Positions 20,425-31,300 of a stretch of DNA of 64,000 nt are shown piece by piece. This DNA comes from Anticarsia gemmatalis. Lineage: Eukaryota; Arthropoda; Insecta; Lepidoptera; Erebidae. Every line of letters starts with the position of its first letter. Positions within the stretch are counted from its first letter, which is position 1. The stretch lies in NCBI RefSeq assembly GCF_050436995.1, contig NC_134774.1:4570030-4634029 (forward strand), given 5' to 3'. The translations under genes and the position numbers were made by a program. Under the pieces are notes generated by a model. That model had not been told where the DNA came from. It saw nothing but the letters and a program-made list of their open reading frames with translations, and searched no databases.

Positions 20425-21415
20425 GTCAGTTGTGTTAGGGCTTGATTGTATTTATTGTATTTGTAGTTGTATTCATGGGTAATTTGAGGTAACTTTTTGA
20501 GGTTTGGGTAAATTTTGAGGCTCGGTTCTGTTTTAAAGATGAGAAAGAATCATTTTCAGGCCTACTGACTTTTGAAATTTGGTAACATTTAGATAACTGA
20601 TTCTATTTTGAGGCCTAGTAACATTTTGAGATTTAATAATATCTTGAATCATAGCAGTAGCTGAGCTTCAAAATGATATTTTAAAACAGAGTAACGTGTT
20701 GCGGCCTTGTTTGTTTTTGAGGCCTGGTAACATTTTGAGGCACAAACGCATTATGAGTCTTAGTACAATTTTTGTGTCCAAAAAATCTGAACATTCTTAA
20801 CTCGGGTATTTTTTAACCAACTAAAATACAAACACGAGCCTATATAAGCCCTCTTTTTCATGAATACAGTTACAATAGAACTAAAGCCCTTTAACTGCTT
20901 TATGTGTAAATTTCATTGATTACGTACAAGATATTTGTATCAAAAAAATGTTGTATAAAAAAAGCTCAAAGATATCTTCTAGAACATTTCTAAGAATTGT
21001 GAATTTATCATTTTTGCGTTAAACGCATTGATACTTTTGGACACATATATTTGTACTGTTTAGAACATTTTGACGTTAAATTTAAGGATTTATTTTCATT
21101 TGGGAGCACTTTAGTTAAGGTTTTTTCCATCATCAGATAGTTTCTATAAGCATATAAACTAACGCCAAATTTACACATATTTATTTTTGAGATACAAATA
21201 TTTTAATATTTCAAAATACTTCAATATATTCTTTATTTCGTAAACTTTTTACAAAGTATTTGAAACAGTCAGTATATTGTATTTTTTGTTTTTTGTCTTC
21301 TTTTTTGTTAATAGCAAATGAATACATAAATTCAAGCCCTATTTCCTTTGCAAATAGTCACATATTACTTGCTACGAGTCTTCAACGTTTTTAACTTTTA
21401 ACCAACTTAAAAAAT
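20425..21415 (+). other. 3' flank of the Tudor gene
   Basis: AT-rich sequence with loose repeats of GAGGCCTGGTAACATTTTGA (about 20500-20760). It may include a 3' UTR, but no strong canonical polyadenylation signal is obvious close to the stop. No other gene seen. Confidence 0.4.
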
Positions 21416-21640
21416 GTGTATCTGACCTCCACAACACAGTTACCTGGGTTATAACACGACACTAAGTAAGTCTGGTTGCCAGACTTTCAAGCTTCTGACT
21501 ACTGTTAAAGACTGTCAAAAATCTTCGGCAATGACAGCTGGGACTTACAATTTAACGTGCCTTCCGAAACACGGAGGAACCCGATATGTATAACATGGTC
21601 ACGCATCCACAGAACAACCTCGGCAAGCGTAGCTTAACGT
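21416..21640 (-). repeat. SINE of the 'ACTATGTTGGAG' family, 3' part
   Basis: TGACCTCCACAACACAGTTA to CAACCTCGGCAAGCGTAGC, missing the part with the family's name motif. Confidence 0.7.
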
Positions 21641-21699
21641 GGCTTGTCTGACTTTCCTTCAAAATAATTTTACTAAAACATATTTGTTTATAAAGAAGA

Positions 21700-22080
21700 A
21701 CAGAGAAATTTTTTTTTCATATAGAGCCATAGAACGCAGTGTTCTTGGAATAAAATTAATAGATAAAATCCGAAACTCGGACATACGTTCACGGACTGGC
21801 ATTACTGATGTGGGCACAAAAACAGCAAAGCTTAAATGGGAGTTGGCGGGTCACGTCAGCCGCATGCACCCAGATAGATGGGCACGGATCAGCACGCAAT
21901 GGGTGCCTACAGAGGGACGTCGCCGTCGGGGCAGACCCAAGAAGCGCTGGCGTGACGATCTAGATGCCTTTAATATTAATTGGACACGAATAGCAGGAGA
22001 TAGAGGGGACTGGAAGAAAATGGGGGAGGCCTTTGCCCAGCAGTGGGACAGTACAGGCTAACAAAAAAAAAAAAAAAAAA
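21700..22080 (+). pseudogene. 5'-truncated non-LTR retrotransposon (LINE), RT C terminus
   Basis: An open frame ending at 22061 reads RAIERSVLGIKLIDKIRNSD, then AKLKWELAGHVSRM, GRRRRGRPKKRWRDDLD and GEAFAQQWDSTG. This WxxAGHxxR plus RGRPxxRWxDDLD ending is the classic C terminus of insect LINE reverse-transcriptase proteins. An A-tract follows from about 22063. The upstream ATG is accidental; the RT and endonuclease domains are missing. The preserved frame and clean A-tail suggest a fairly young insertion. Confidence 0.85.
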
Positions 22081-22159
22081 GTATTTGTTTATGTCAATAA
22101 TCATTTCAGTAATTTTTGTTTCAATCTTTTGGTTTAAGCTATCTTTAATTTAAAGTTTG

Positions 22160-22752
22160 ACCTTTAAATTCCTTGGGTAAAATGAGTTTTGAGTCGATTT
22201 TTCTATCATTAGATAACTTGGGAATATTATCATTTTATACATAAAATTTCCGAAGCACTGATATGCGAGTGGTTAAGCATTCGTGTACCACGCAAGTGAG
22301 CGAGTGTTCAAACCCAAGGCAACACACCAATGACTTACTAGTTATGTGTGTATTAGAAATGATTATCACTGCTGTAACGGTGAGGGAAAACACCGTAGGT
22401 CTGCTGTGGACATAATCGGGCTGGCATTAAGCTTATAACCGGCTGGTAATATTCGAGAATTACAAGCCACTCGACTGGCGCATATAATCACTTGGTTTGG
22501 CAACTACCAACTTATGCCGCTCGGCTTTTATCACAAGCCGAATGATGCCGAGCAAGTAATGCCTGCCCGATTAGGTACGTAGCTAGCCAGATCAAACCTT
22601 GCATGCTTGAGAGTTGCAGAAACAGTTCTAGAAAGTATGCAAAGTCCCCAACCCGCAGTAGGCTAGCGTGGTGGACTTAAAGCCTAGCCCCTCTTACAAT
22701 GAAAGAGGTGACCCTTGCCCAGAGGGATAGTATTGGGCAACATTTGGTATAA
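22160..22752 (+). repeat. Composite SINE-like element, copy 1
   Basis: A tRNA-SINE-type sequence (ATATGCGAGTGGTTAAGCAT, AACACACCAATGACTTAC, tail GACCCTTGCCCAGAGGGA) interrupted by an internal block of about 200 bp containing ATAACCGGCTGGTAATATT and ATGCCGCTCGGCTTTTATC. Copies at 23.76 and 25.09 kb carry the same internal block and flanks. Confidence 0.75.
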
Positions 22753-22920
22753 TATAAAACTAAAACAATCAACCAGTACTTTTCAAAAGTGATGATATAG
22801 TACGCGTCATCTGAATATATGCGTGTGAATACAGCAACAAGCCGCAGAGTAGACTATGCCGAGTGACTAATAGGAGAACGACTGACCGAGACAACAAGAG
22901 CGTTCTTTCAGTCTGTGGAG

Positions 22921-23178
22921 AGAGGCGCCCATAGCCAGTTGCGCTCACCGGTCGGTAAACGATCTGTGGGTTAAGCAAACCTTGGCGCGGTCATTCCATA
23001 GATGGGTGACCGCATAGTGGTATTTGAACAGGGCGTCTCCGAGTTTCGGAGGGCACGTATAAAGTCGGTCCCGGTTGTTGTCAATTAAGATAACAGTCGT
23101 TAAGCCACGTCAAAAGCCTTTGGGCGGCTTAAACAACTTTGACACTAGGTTGACCACTAACCATACGATAAGAAGAAG
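22921..23178 (+). repeat. 5S rRNA-derived SINE, copy
   Basis: GGCGCCCATAGCCAGTTGCG, TGTGGGTTAAGCAAACC and ATAGATGGGTGACCGC match the family at 11458. The tail ends ACCATACGATAAGAAGAAG. Confidence 0.75.
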
Positions 23179-23189
23179 ATTCTGTGGAG

Positions 23190-23560
23190 GAACGAGGTGA
23201 TCATGTTCCACCGACACAAAGGGAGGATCCTCCGACCAGGCGAGCTGATCATGCCTGGTGGGCCTAGGCTGCCCGACTGTTGTAGTCGGGAACTTGTATA
23301 TAGTCAGTTGCAGTGCAAACTTCGATAGCGCGATTCAGGACTTGTGACGTCAGTCACACTGCGCGTGGTGGTTGGTTGTGCGCTGATCCCAGTAGATGTC
23401 GCTGTATGTAGCGAGCCGCAACAATTCCGTTCGCGCTACTTGTGTGCGTCTATTGGATTTGACTACCATCTTTTGCGCAGCGATTCGTTGCTATATTCAT
23501 ACACATAGAGTTAAGTGTCGCGTACTATCATTCCTCAAATAAAGTTAACTAATGGTAGAT
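23190..23560 (+). mobile_element. Possible LTR retrotransposon remnant (solo LTR end)
   Basis: GC-richer sequence with CATGCCTGGTGGGCCTAGGC directly before TGTTGTAGTCGGGAACTTG, then a CRE-type TGACGTCA at 23345 and an AATAAA near 23540. The order (possible plus-strand primer region, TG start, promoter-like site, polyadenylation signal) fits an LTR, but a second LTR and coding parts are absent. Confidence 0.35.
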
Positions 23561-23749
23561 ACATAGGCTCTTAATATCTCTACTTTGGATTTACTTAAAG
23601 CAGTTAAAAACTTACATCTAATTTAGAGTTGGTTATAACATCTTATCTGTTTTTCTCAAAGATTTATGCAGGGAAGTATAATTGTTCGTTGTGTACGAAG
23701 GGGACGGTGGACTGCTAAATAGATCGCCAATTAAAATCAGTAAATGAGT

Positions 23750-24425
23750 AGATTTCTCTGTCATTAGATAACTTGGGAATATTATCGCTTTTGACATACA
23801 ATATAAGCACTGATATGCGAGTGGTTTAGCATTCGTGTACCACGCAAGTGAGCGAGTGTTCAAACCCAAGGCAACACACCAATGACTTACTAGTTATGTG
23901 TGTATTAGAAATGATTATCACTGCTGTAACGGTGAGGGAAAACATCGTAGGTCTGCTGTGGACATAATCGGACCGGCATTATGCTTATAACCGGCTGGTA
24001 ATATTTTAAATATGTGGACGAATGTTCGGGAATAACAAACCGCTCGACCGGCGCATATAATCACTTGGTTTGGCAACTACCAACTTATGCCGCTCGGCTT
24101 TTATCACAAGCCGAATGATGCCGAGCAAGTAATGCCTGCCCGATTAGGTACGTAGCTAGCCAGATCAAACCTTGCATGCTTGAGAGTTGTTGAAACAGTT
24201 CTTGAAAGTATGCAAAGTCCCCAACCCGCAGTAGGCTAGCGTGGTGGACTTAAAGCCTAGCCCCTCTTATAATGAAAGAGGTGACCCTTGCCCAGAGGGA
24301 CAATAATGGGCAACTTTTAGGATGATAATGACAAATATGGTCTTTAAATAAGTCAAAAAGATTTAATGTTATTTCTGCAATAAAGTTATCTAACGATGGA
24401 CAAATCTTTTCATAATAACTCCTTT
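23750..24425 (+). repeat. Composite SINE-like element, copy 2
   Basis: Same structure as copy 1, including the internal block. Its right flank (GTCAAAAAGATTTAATGTTA then CAATAAAGTTATCTAACG) is shared with copy 3, so the duplicated unit extends beyond the SINE. Confidence 0.75.
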
Positions 24426-24559
24426 ATCAGTATAATTTGTTTGTTTGACAACAAATACACGACCAGTAAGAATTCAGGCGGTCTCCTAGCTCCGAATTTT
24501 AATCTCAGACATTTAACTGACAAAGTAAAGATATCATGAATGCATTTCCATTACTGCAG

Positions 24560-25030
24560 GCCCTTCGCCTAGGGATCCCGGCTGTAGTCTACTAACATAA
24601 CAGTCGTTAAACCATGTCAAATACCTCTCGCGCGACTTCAACAACTTTGACACTAGGTTGACCACTAACCATACGACAAACAAACAACATAAGGGACTAT
24701 GACACGGTACTTACGTTCAGATACTCCGCGTACAACTTCGAGCAGGGGCGGGTTTTAAATCGCCCCTTAACCCTTAGCTTCAAGGAGGCGTGCACAAACC
24801 CACAGCTCGCTCCTACCAGTCGGTCTTGCCTCCTATTACCGGCAAGAGCGTTCCGCCTCGGCCACCCACAGGTCATCTCTGACTTGCCTTAACTGGCCGG
24901 TCAGAGTGAAAACTGTAAAATCCAGCGCTACGTGTTTGAAAGTAAATAAGACTAACAACTGTAGCCACATAGAGCTCACTCGTGTACTAACTCGCGACAC
25001 TTCTCTTATTCGGCAGCGTCTCTATACTTG
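24560..25030. other. 5S-SINE scrap and unassigned GC-rich block
   Basis: About 24595-24680 is the tail of the 5S-type SINE. About 24700-24905 is GC-rich (GAGCAGGGGCGGGTTTTAA, CTTGCCTCCTATTACCGG) and looks like part of a mobile element, but I cannot assign it. No open frame worth reporting. Confidence 0.4.
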
Positions 25031-25059
25031 CGTTAGTATCTAAATGGGTTAAGTTTTCT

Positions 25060-25780
25060 ACAGTTTTAAGTTTGACCTATGAATTTTACCCTTGAGTAAA
25101 AGAAATTTACGGGTCGATTTTTCTATCATTAGATAATTTGGGAATACTATCGCTTTTGACATACAATATAAGCACTGATATGCGAGTGGTTAAACATGCA
25201 TGTACCACGCAAGTGAGCGAGTGTTCAAACCCAAGGCAACACACCAATGACTTACTAGTTATGTGTGTATTAGAAATGATTATCACTGCTGTAACGGTGA
25301 GGGAAAACATCGTAGGTCTGCTGTGGACATAATCGGACCGGCATTAAGCTTATAACCGGCTGGTAATATTTTAAATATGTGAACGAATGTTCGGGAATAA
25401 CAAACCGCTCGACCGGCGCATATAATCACTTGTTTTGGCAACTATCAACTTATGCCGCTCGGCTTTTATCACAAGCCGAATGATGCCGAGCAAGCAATGC
25501 CTGCCTGATTAGGTACGTAGCTAGCCAGATCAAACCTTGCATGCCTGAGAGTTGTTGAAACAGTTCTTGAAAGTATGCAAAGTCCCCAACCCGCAGTAGG
25601 CTAGCGTGGTGGACTTAAAGCCTAACTCCTCTTACAATGAAAGAGGTGACCCTTAGCCCAGAGGGACAATAATGGGCAACTTTTAGGATGATAACGAGAA
25701 ATGTGGTCTTTAAATAAGTCAAAAAGATTTAATGTTATTCCCGAAATAAAGTTAACTAATGGTAGACAAATCAACTCTTA
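25060..25780 (+). repeat. Composite SINE-like element, copy 3
   Basis: Third copy of the element at 22160 and 23750, with the same internal block and right flank (AATAAAGTTAACTAATGGTA). Copies 2 and 3 are closer to each other than to copy 1. Confidence 0.75.
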
Positions 25781-26006
25781 ACATTTTATACTTAAGTTTT
25801 GTTTGCACTCAATTATTCTTTGTTATAATAACAAGTACCATTTTTGTTGTTCAAGACTTTTTTTATCCGCTTACCAATTAACATCTTTTGCGCTGACTTA
25901 GTCTTTGTAAGACTTAGTCTTAAGCGGGGAGGAGGGAGGGTTTTTAGTTCGTTTTATTCTTTTATAAAACAGTATAAACTTAACTCATTGTGGGAAAACG
26001 TGTCGT
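25781..26006. other. Spacer, no gene seen
   Basis: AT-rich sequence with a short purine run (GGGGAGGAGGGAGGG) near 25925. It borders the foldback element. Confidence 0.4.
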
Positions 26007-27331
26007 AATTTGGTATGTACGTCAGGCTGGCCCGGCCCCTTGGAATTTAATAATGAGATTGTTATCAATCCAATGTACCCGGGTATACTAATATATGTAA
26101 CACCTTCATTTTCAATGTAACTCTTTTTAAAAGAAATTACGTGCACTTCTTAGTGGCCGGGCCAGCCTGACGTTTTCAGCCCGGCCACCTTGTTTCCCAC
26201 TAATCTACAAAAAATACTGGCAATATTGTGCTACAGATGAAATGTACCCTATAATTTATGCATATGTAACACAAAATCGAATCCTAAAATGCAATAGCAT
26301 ACGAAATATTAGCGGTTGCAGGTGGCCGGGCTGAAATTATTTCGTTAATATAAAACAGTAAAACTGCAACACCTACCAAAAACTAATACCAGTACATAAT
26401 GAGATATAGAGATATAGAATACATGTAACGCTTTCATTTTAAATTATAATACATATTTAGAAAGAATAATCACTTGAAATTATATTTCAGCCCGGCCACC
26501 TAAAAGCGGTAATATTCCCTAAAATCTTATGCCAATTTGTACAGTAAAACCTGATACAGCTATGAAATGAAAGTTACATTCGTTTCGTTTTAGTCGTATA
26601 CCTTTAAGCCTTCTGTTTGACTAGATTATCAAAATCTGAGAAACTTGCCGAAGAGTGACTATCATTTATTAACTAATTTCAGGACATTTGGTTTTGGATA
26701 GGATTTTGATAATCTAGTCAAACAGAAGGCTTAAAGGTATACGACTAAAACGAAACGAATGTAACTTTCATTTCATAGCTGTATCAGGTTTTACTGTACA
26801 AATTGGCATAAGATTTTAGGGAATATTACCGCTTTTAGGTGGCCGGGCTGAAATATAATTTCAAGTGATTATTCTTTCTAAATATGTATTATAATTTAAA
26901 ATGAAAGCGTTACATGTATTCTATATCTGTATATCTCATTATGTACTGGTATTAGTTTTTGGTAGGTGTTGCAGTTTTACTGTTTTATATTAACGAAATA
27001 ATTTCAGCCCGGCCACCTGCAACCGCTAATATTTCGTATGCTATTGCATTTTAGGATTCGATTTTGTGTTACATATGCATAAATTATAGGGTACATTTCA
27101 TCTGTAGCACAATATTGCCAGTATTTTTTGTAGATTAGTGGGAAACAAGGTGGCCGGGCTGAAAACGTCAGGCTGGCCCGGCCACTAAGAAGTGCACGTA
27201 ATTTCTTTTAAAAAGAGTTACATTGAAAATGAAGGTGTTACATATATTAGTATACCCGGGTACATTGGATTGATAACAATCTCATTATTAAATTCCAAGG
27301 GGCCGGGCCAGCCTGACGTACATAATTTGGT
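26007..27331. mobile_element. 1309-bp foldback element with 622-bp arms and 8-bp target duplication
   Basis: Left arm 26015-26636 and right arm 26702-27323 are almost perfect inverses (622 bp each) around a 65-bp loop. The outer ends read ATGTACGTCAGGCTGGCC and its inverse. Both sides carry AATTTGGT (26007-26014 and 27324-27331), an 8-bp target-site duplication as made by hAT-type transposases. Each arm has inner repeats of GGTGGCCGGGCTGAAA. No transposase gene. If transcribed through, it would form a very long hairpin RNA. Confidence 0.9.
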
Positions 27332-28307
27332 GCGTGTGTTCTAAACACCAATGACTTTCCAAAGTTATAGGCACCTTGAAGCAAGGTGATGGAGTATAGC
27401 AACAACTAGGTATCTTAGTGCTCCAGAGAGTCACGGTTCCTTATCTCCGACTTGATGATCAACGAGAGATTATCAAAATCTGAGAAACTTGCCGAAGAGT
27501 GACTATCATTTATTAACTAATTTCAGGACATTTGGTTTTGGATAGGATTTTGATAATCTAGTCAAACAGAAGGCTTAAAGGTATACGACTAAAACGAAAC
27601 GAATGTAACTTTCATTTCATAGCTGTATCAGGTTTTACTGTACAAATTGGCATAAGATTTTAGGGAATATTACCGCTTTTAGGTGGCCGGGCTGAAATAT
27701 AATTTCAAGTGATTATTCTTTCTAAATATGTATTATAATTTAAAATGAAAGCGTTACATGTATTCTATATCTGTATATCTCATTATGTACTGGTATTAGT
27801 TTTTGGTAGGTGTTGCAGTTTTACTGTTTTATATTAACGAAATAATTTCAGCCCGGCCACCTGCAACCGCTAATATTTCGTATGCTATTGCATTTTAGGA
27901 TTCGATTTTGTGTTACATATGCATAAATTATAGGGTACATTTCATCTGTAGCACAATATTGCCAGTATTTTTTGTAGATTAGTGGGAAACAAGGTGGCCG
28001 GGCTGAAAACGTCAGGCTGGCCCGGCCACTAAGAAGTGCACGTAATTTCTTTTAAAAAGAGTTACATTGAAAATGAAGGTGTTACATATATTAGTATACC
28101 CGGGTACATTGGATTGATAACAATCTCATTATTAAATTCCAAGGGGCCGGGCCAGCCTGACGTACATAATTTGGTGCGTGTGTTCTAAACACCAATGACT
28201 TTCCAAAGTTATAGGCACCTTGAAGCAAGGTGATGGAGTATAGCAACAACTAGGTATCTTAGTGCTCCAGAGAGTCACGGTTCCTTATCTCCGACTTGAT
28301 GATCAAC
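26624..28307 (+). repeat. 844-bp tandem duplication of the foldback right arm and flank
   Basis: Bases 26624-27463 recur at 27468-28307 with an offset of 844 and no difference that I noticed. The unit contains the loop, the right arm, the right target duplication and about 130 bp of flanking DNA, so the duplication happened after insertion of the element. The second copy has no left arm of its own. Confidence 0.9.
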
Positions 28308-31300
28308 TCTCTGTGTTTATATCCTTGCAAGATGACCGTCGCCGCGTCGTCTCAAGGCTTGAATACAATACAACCGTTTTTCTGGACATTACTGACACAT
28401 TACGTCATGGTCCAATGTGATGATGTTTGATTCAATAAAGACCATATTTTATATCAAGATCGGAATATATTATTTAGCTGAGCTCGTTCTTTTTCAAGTT
28501 CAACCTATACATAGTATCAAGTGTTTAGACTTCTTACAAAACGTTGTTCATTTGACCAACAGTTTATTATCCTATTTCAAACTGACTAAAAGTGTTTAGT
28601 ATTCAAATGAGTACCACATGTTTCCTGGACATTTCTGATACTTTATATCATGGTCCATTGTGATGATATTTGATTAAATAAAGACCAGTTCCTGTCAGCT
28701 TAGATTCAAAAGTCTTTATAATACTTTTGAGTTTGTCTAGAGCCATTTCACGCGAAGGGACTAGAGCTGAGACCACATATTATATATTCTAGTGTGAAAC
28801 TTAACACTCGTGAATTGTTAAATAACTACTGCTCCAGTACTTGTACGAACTACATTTACGTACATAATAGACTAATGATTTTCTGGACATTTCTGACAAT
28901 TTACGTCATGGTCCATTGTGATGATATTTACATAAATCAAGACCCATTTCGATTATGTAGTCAAGTTCAGTATAATGTCTCCCTTTGCAGAAATAATACT
29001 CTAGGATTTGATGTTTTAAATAGGGTGGTGTTAAATAATATCATAGAACTTTTAACAAGAAGGTCACAAACGGTTTTTGCAGGTGACTGTCGTTTCTGTT
29101 GTAATATAGAACACAGTTTTCTGGACATTTCCGACTTATTGCGTCATGTTCCATTGTGATGATATCTGATTAAATAAAGACCAGACTTGTTCAAATGTTC
29201 GTTTATACTAAGTTTTAACACTAAGTCACTGTTCACTCGTTACATTATTTTTCGGATAACCGTCTAATATTACGGTAACGCTCAGATGCGTGGGCGATAA
29301 TATCTCTTTCACACATACTTAGGGCTTACTGGACATTTCTGACAAATTACGTCGTGGTCCATTGTGATGATATTTACCTAAATCAAGACCCATTTCATTT
29401 ATCAAATGTCAAAATTGTACGTCGATGGACATGATGTTGTTCCAATACATATTATTATTTATCAAGTTGGACTTTCTATTGGTTAAATACGTTGAATAAA
29501 GGATGTAGTTTGATCTCATTTCGCGTGTAAGATCAACTTTGTAAAATGTTTGTGAAGGAACGTGGACGATACGTTCACACTCATCGACGGAAATTAATTA
29601 TATTTTGGGATTTTCTGGGCATTTCTGATAAATTACGTCATGGTCCATTGTGATGATATTTGATTGAATAAAGACCAATTTCTGAAATTTGTAAGGTTGT
29701 CTTGGGTTCGTTTAAAAATGTGACAATTCGATGAGATGATTATATACAATTAACTGGTACTCATATTACTTTCTTACTATTTATACAATTCTGCTGTTGT
29801 AATGCATGATGCAGGTTTTCTGGTCATTTCTGACACATTACGTCATGGTCCATTGTGAAGACATTTAATTGAGTAAAGACCAGATCCATCTTATCACAGT
29901 GAAGTCCACGTTTGTATACCTTGGTCGTAGAGATCTTCATAGCAGCTTTTATTGTTTTTAACAAGTGTCGGCTGCTACCTTAACGCTAGCGATCGAGTCA
30001 TTCATTTTATAAATTTCGATGGTCATCTAAGATTTTCTGGGCATTTCTGACATATTACGTCATGGTCCATTGTGATGATGTTTGATTAAATAACGACCAC
30101 TCGTTCTATTACATGTTTACATCAAGACTTGGTTATTGGTTCTGTTTCAACGTATTCAACCTATTTCAAACTCTTGAAGAGTGTATTCAAATGAGTACCA
30201 CATTTTTTCTGGACATTCCTGACACATTACGTCGTGGTCTATTGTGATGATATTAACCTAAATCAAGACCCATTTTGTATATAAAATGTCGAAATGGTAC
30301 TCGTACGATATGTTATAAAATAACCAGTGATAACCTCAATATTTGTCAAGTTGAGTCTTAGATTAATTGAATACGCGTATAGGGTGTATTTTGATGTTAT
30401 TTACCATGTCTTTGTACTTCTAATACAAATGGTTAATAAGTGTGTGGTACGTTACCTGTCTATCAAAAGGATTCCTGGACATTTCTGACACATTACGTCA
30501 TGGTCCATTGTGATGATATTTGATTGAATAAAGACCAATTCCTAATTGTACTATATTTTTCGGTTTTCTGTTCACTCACATAATTTCCCAGTAGTTGAAC
30601 TCGTTGCTCATAAATGCTACTGAAGAACTCTTTTCTGAATCCCTCAGAGGCTCCTACAGTCCGCCGCGGTCCTTCTACTCTGTATTCTCCCGCCACTACT
30701 TCCCGCGGCACACGTGTGTGTGGACACGTAGCTTGAATTCTCGACATCGTTCAGGATTTATTGTAGTAGTTCTGTATACTATAGCGACATCATTTCACAC
30801 GGTATTCTGCATATTTTCCGAGCATTCTGATAAATTATGTCATGGCTCGTTGTGATGATATTTGATTGAATAAAGACCAAATTCGTTCATATTCCACATT
30901 ATTTTCCTCCCACGGACCGTAGTATAGTTCGATCCTCACAAAGTTAAGACTAATGTAACGCTTAGAAGCGTGGGCGATAATTTCTCTTTCACACATACTG
31001 AGCATTTTCTGGACATTTCTGACAAATTACGTCATGGTCCATTGTGATGATATTAACATAAACCAGGAACCTTTTCGTTTATCAAGGCAAGTTCAGAATA
31101 ACGGTCATTTCGGTTACGGTTTCCGTTTCAAGAGATTCTCAATGTTTCCGAAGCGTCTTACATTTTCTGGATATTTGTGATACATTATGTCATGGTCCAT
31201 TGTGACGATATTTGATTAAATAAAGACCAATTTCTGAAATTTGTAAGGTTATCTTGAGTTCGTTTAAAAATGTACTAATTCCATGAAATAATTATATACA

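Noticed and set aside
23190..23560. Intact LTR retrotransposon
   Set aside because: No second LTR, primer-binding site or gag/pol frame was found; only a possible solo-LTR end is listed.
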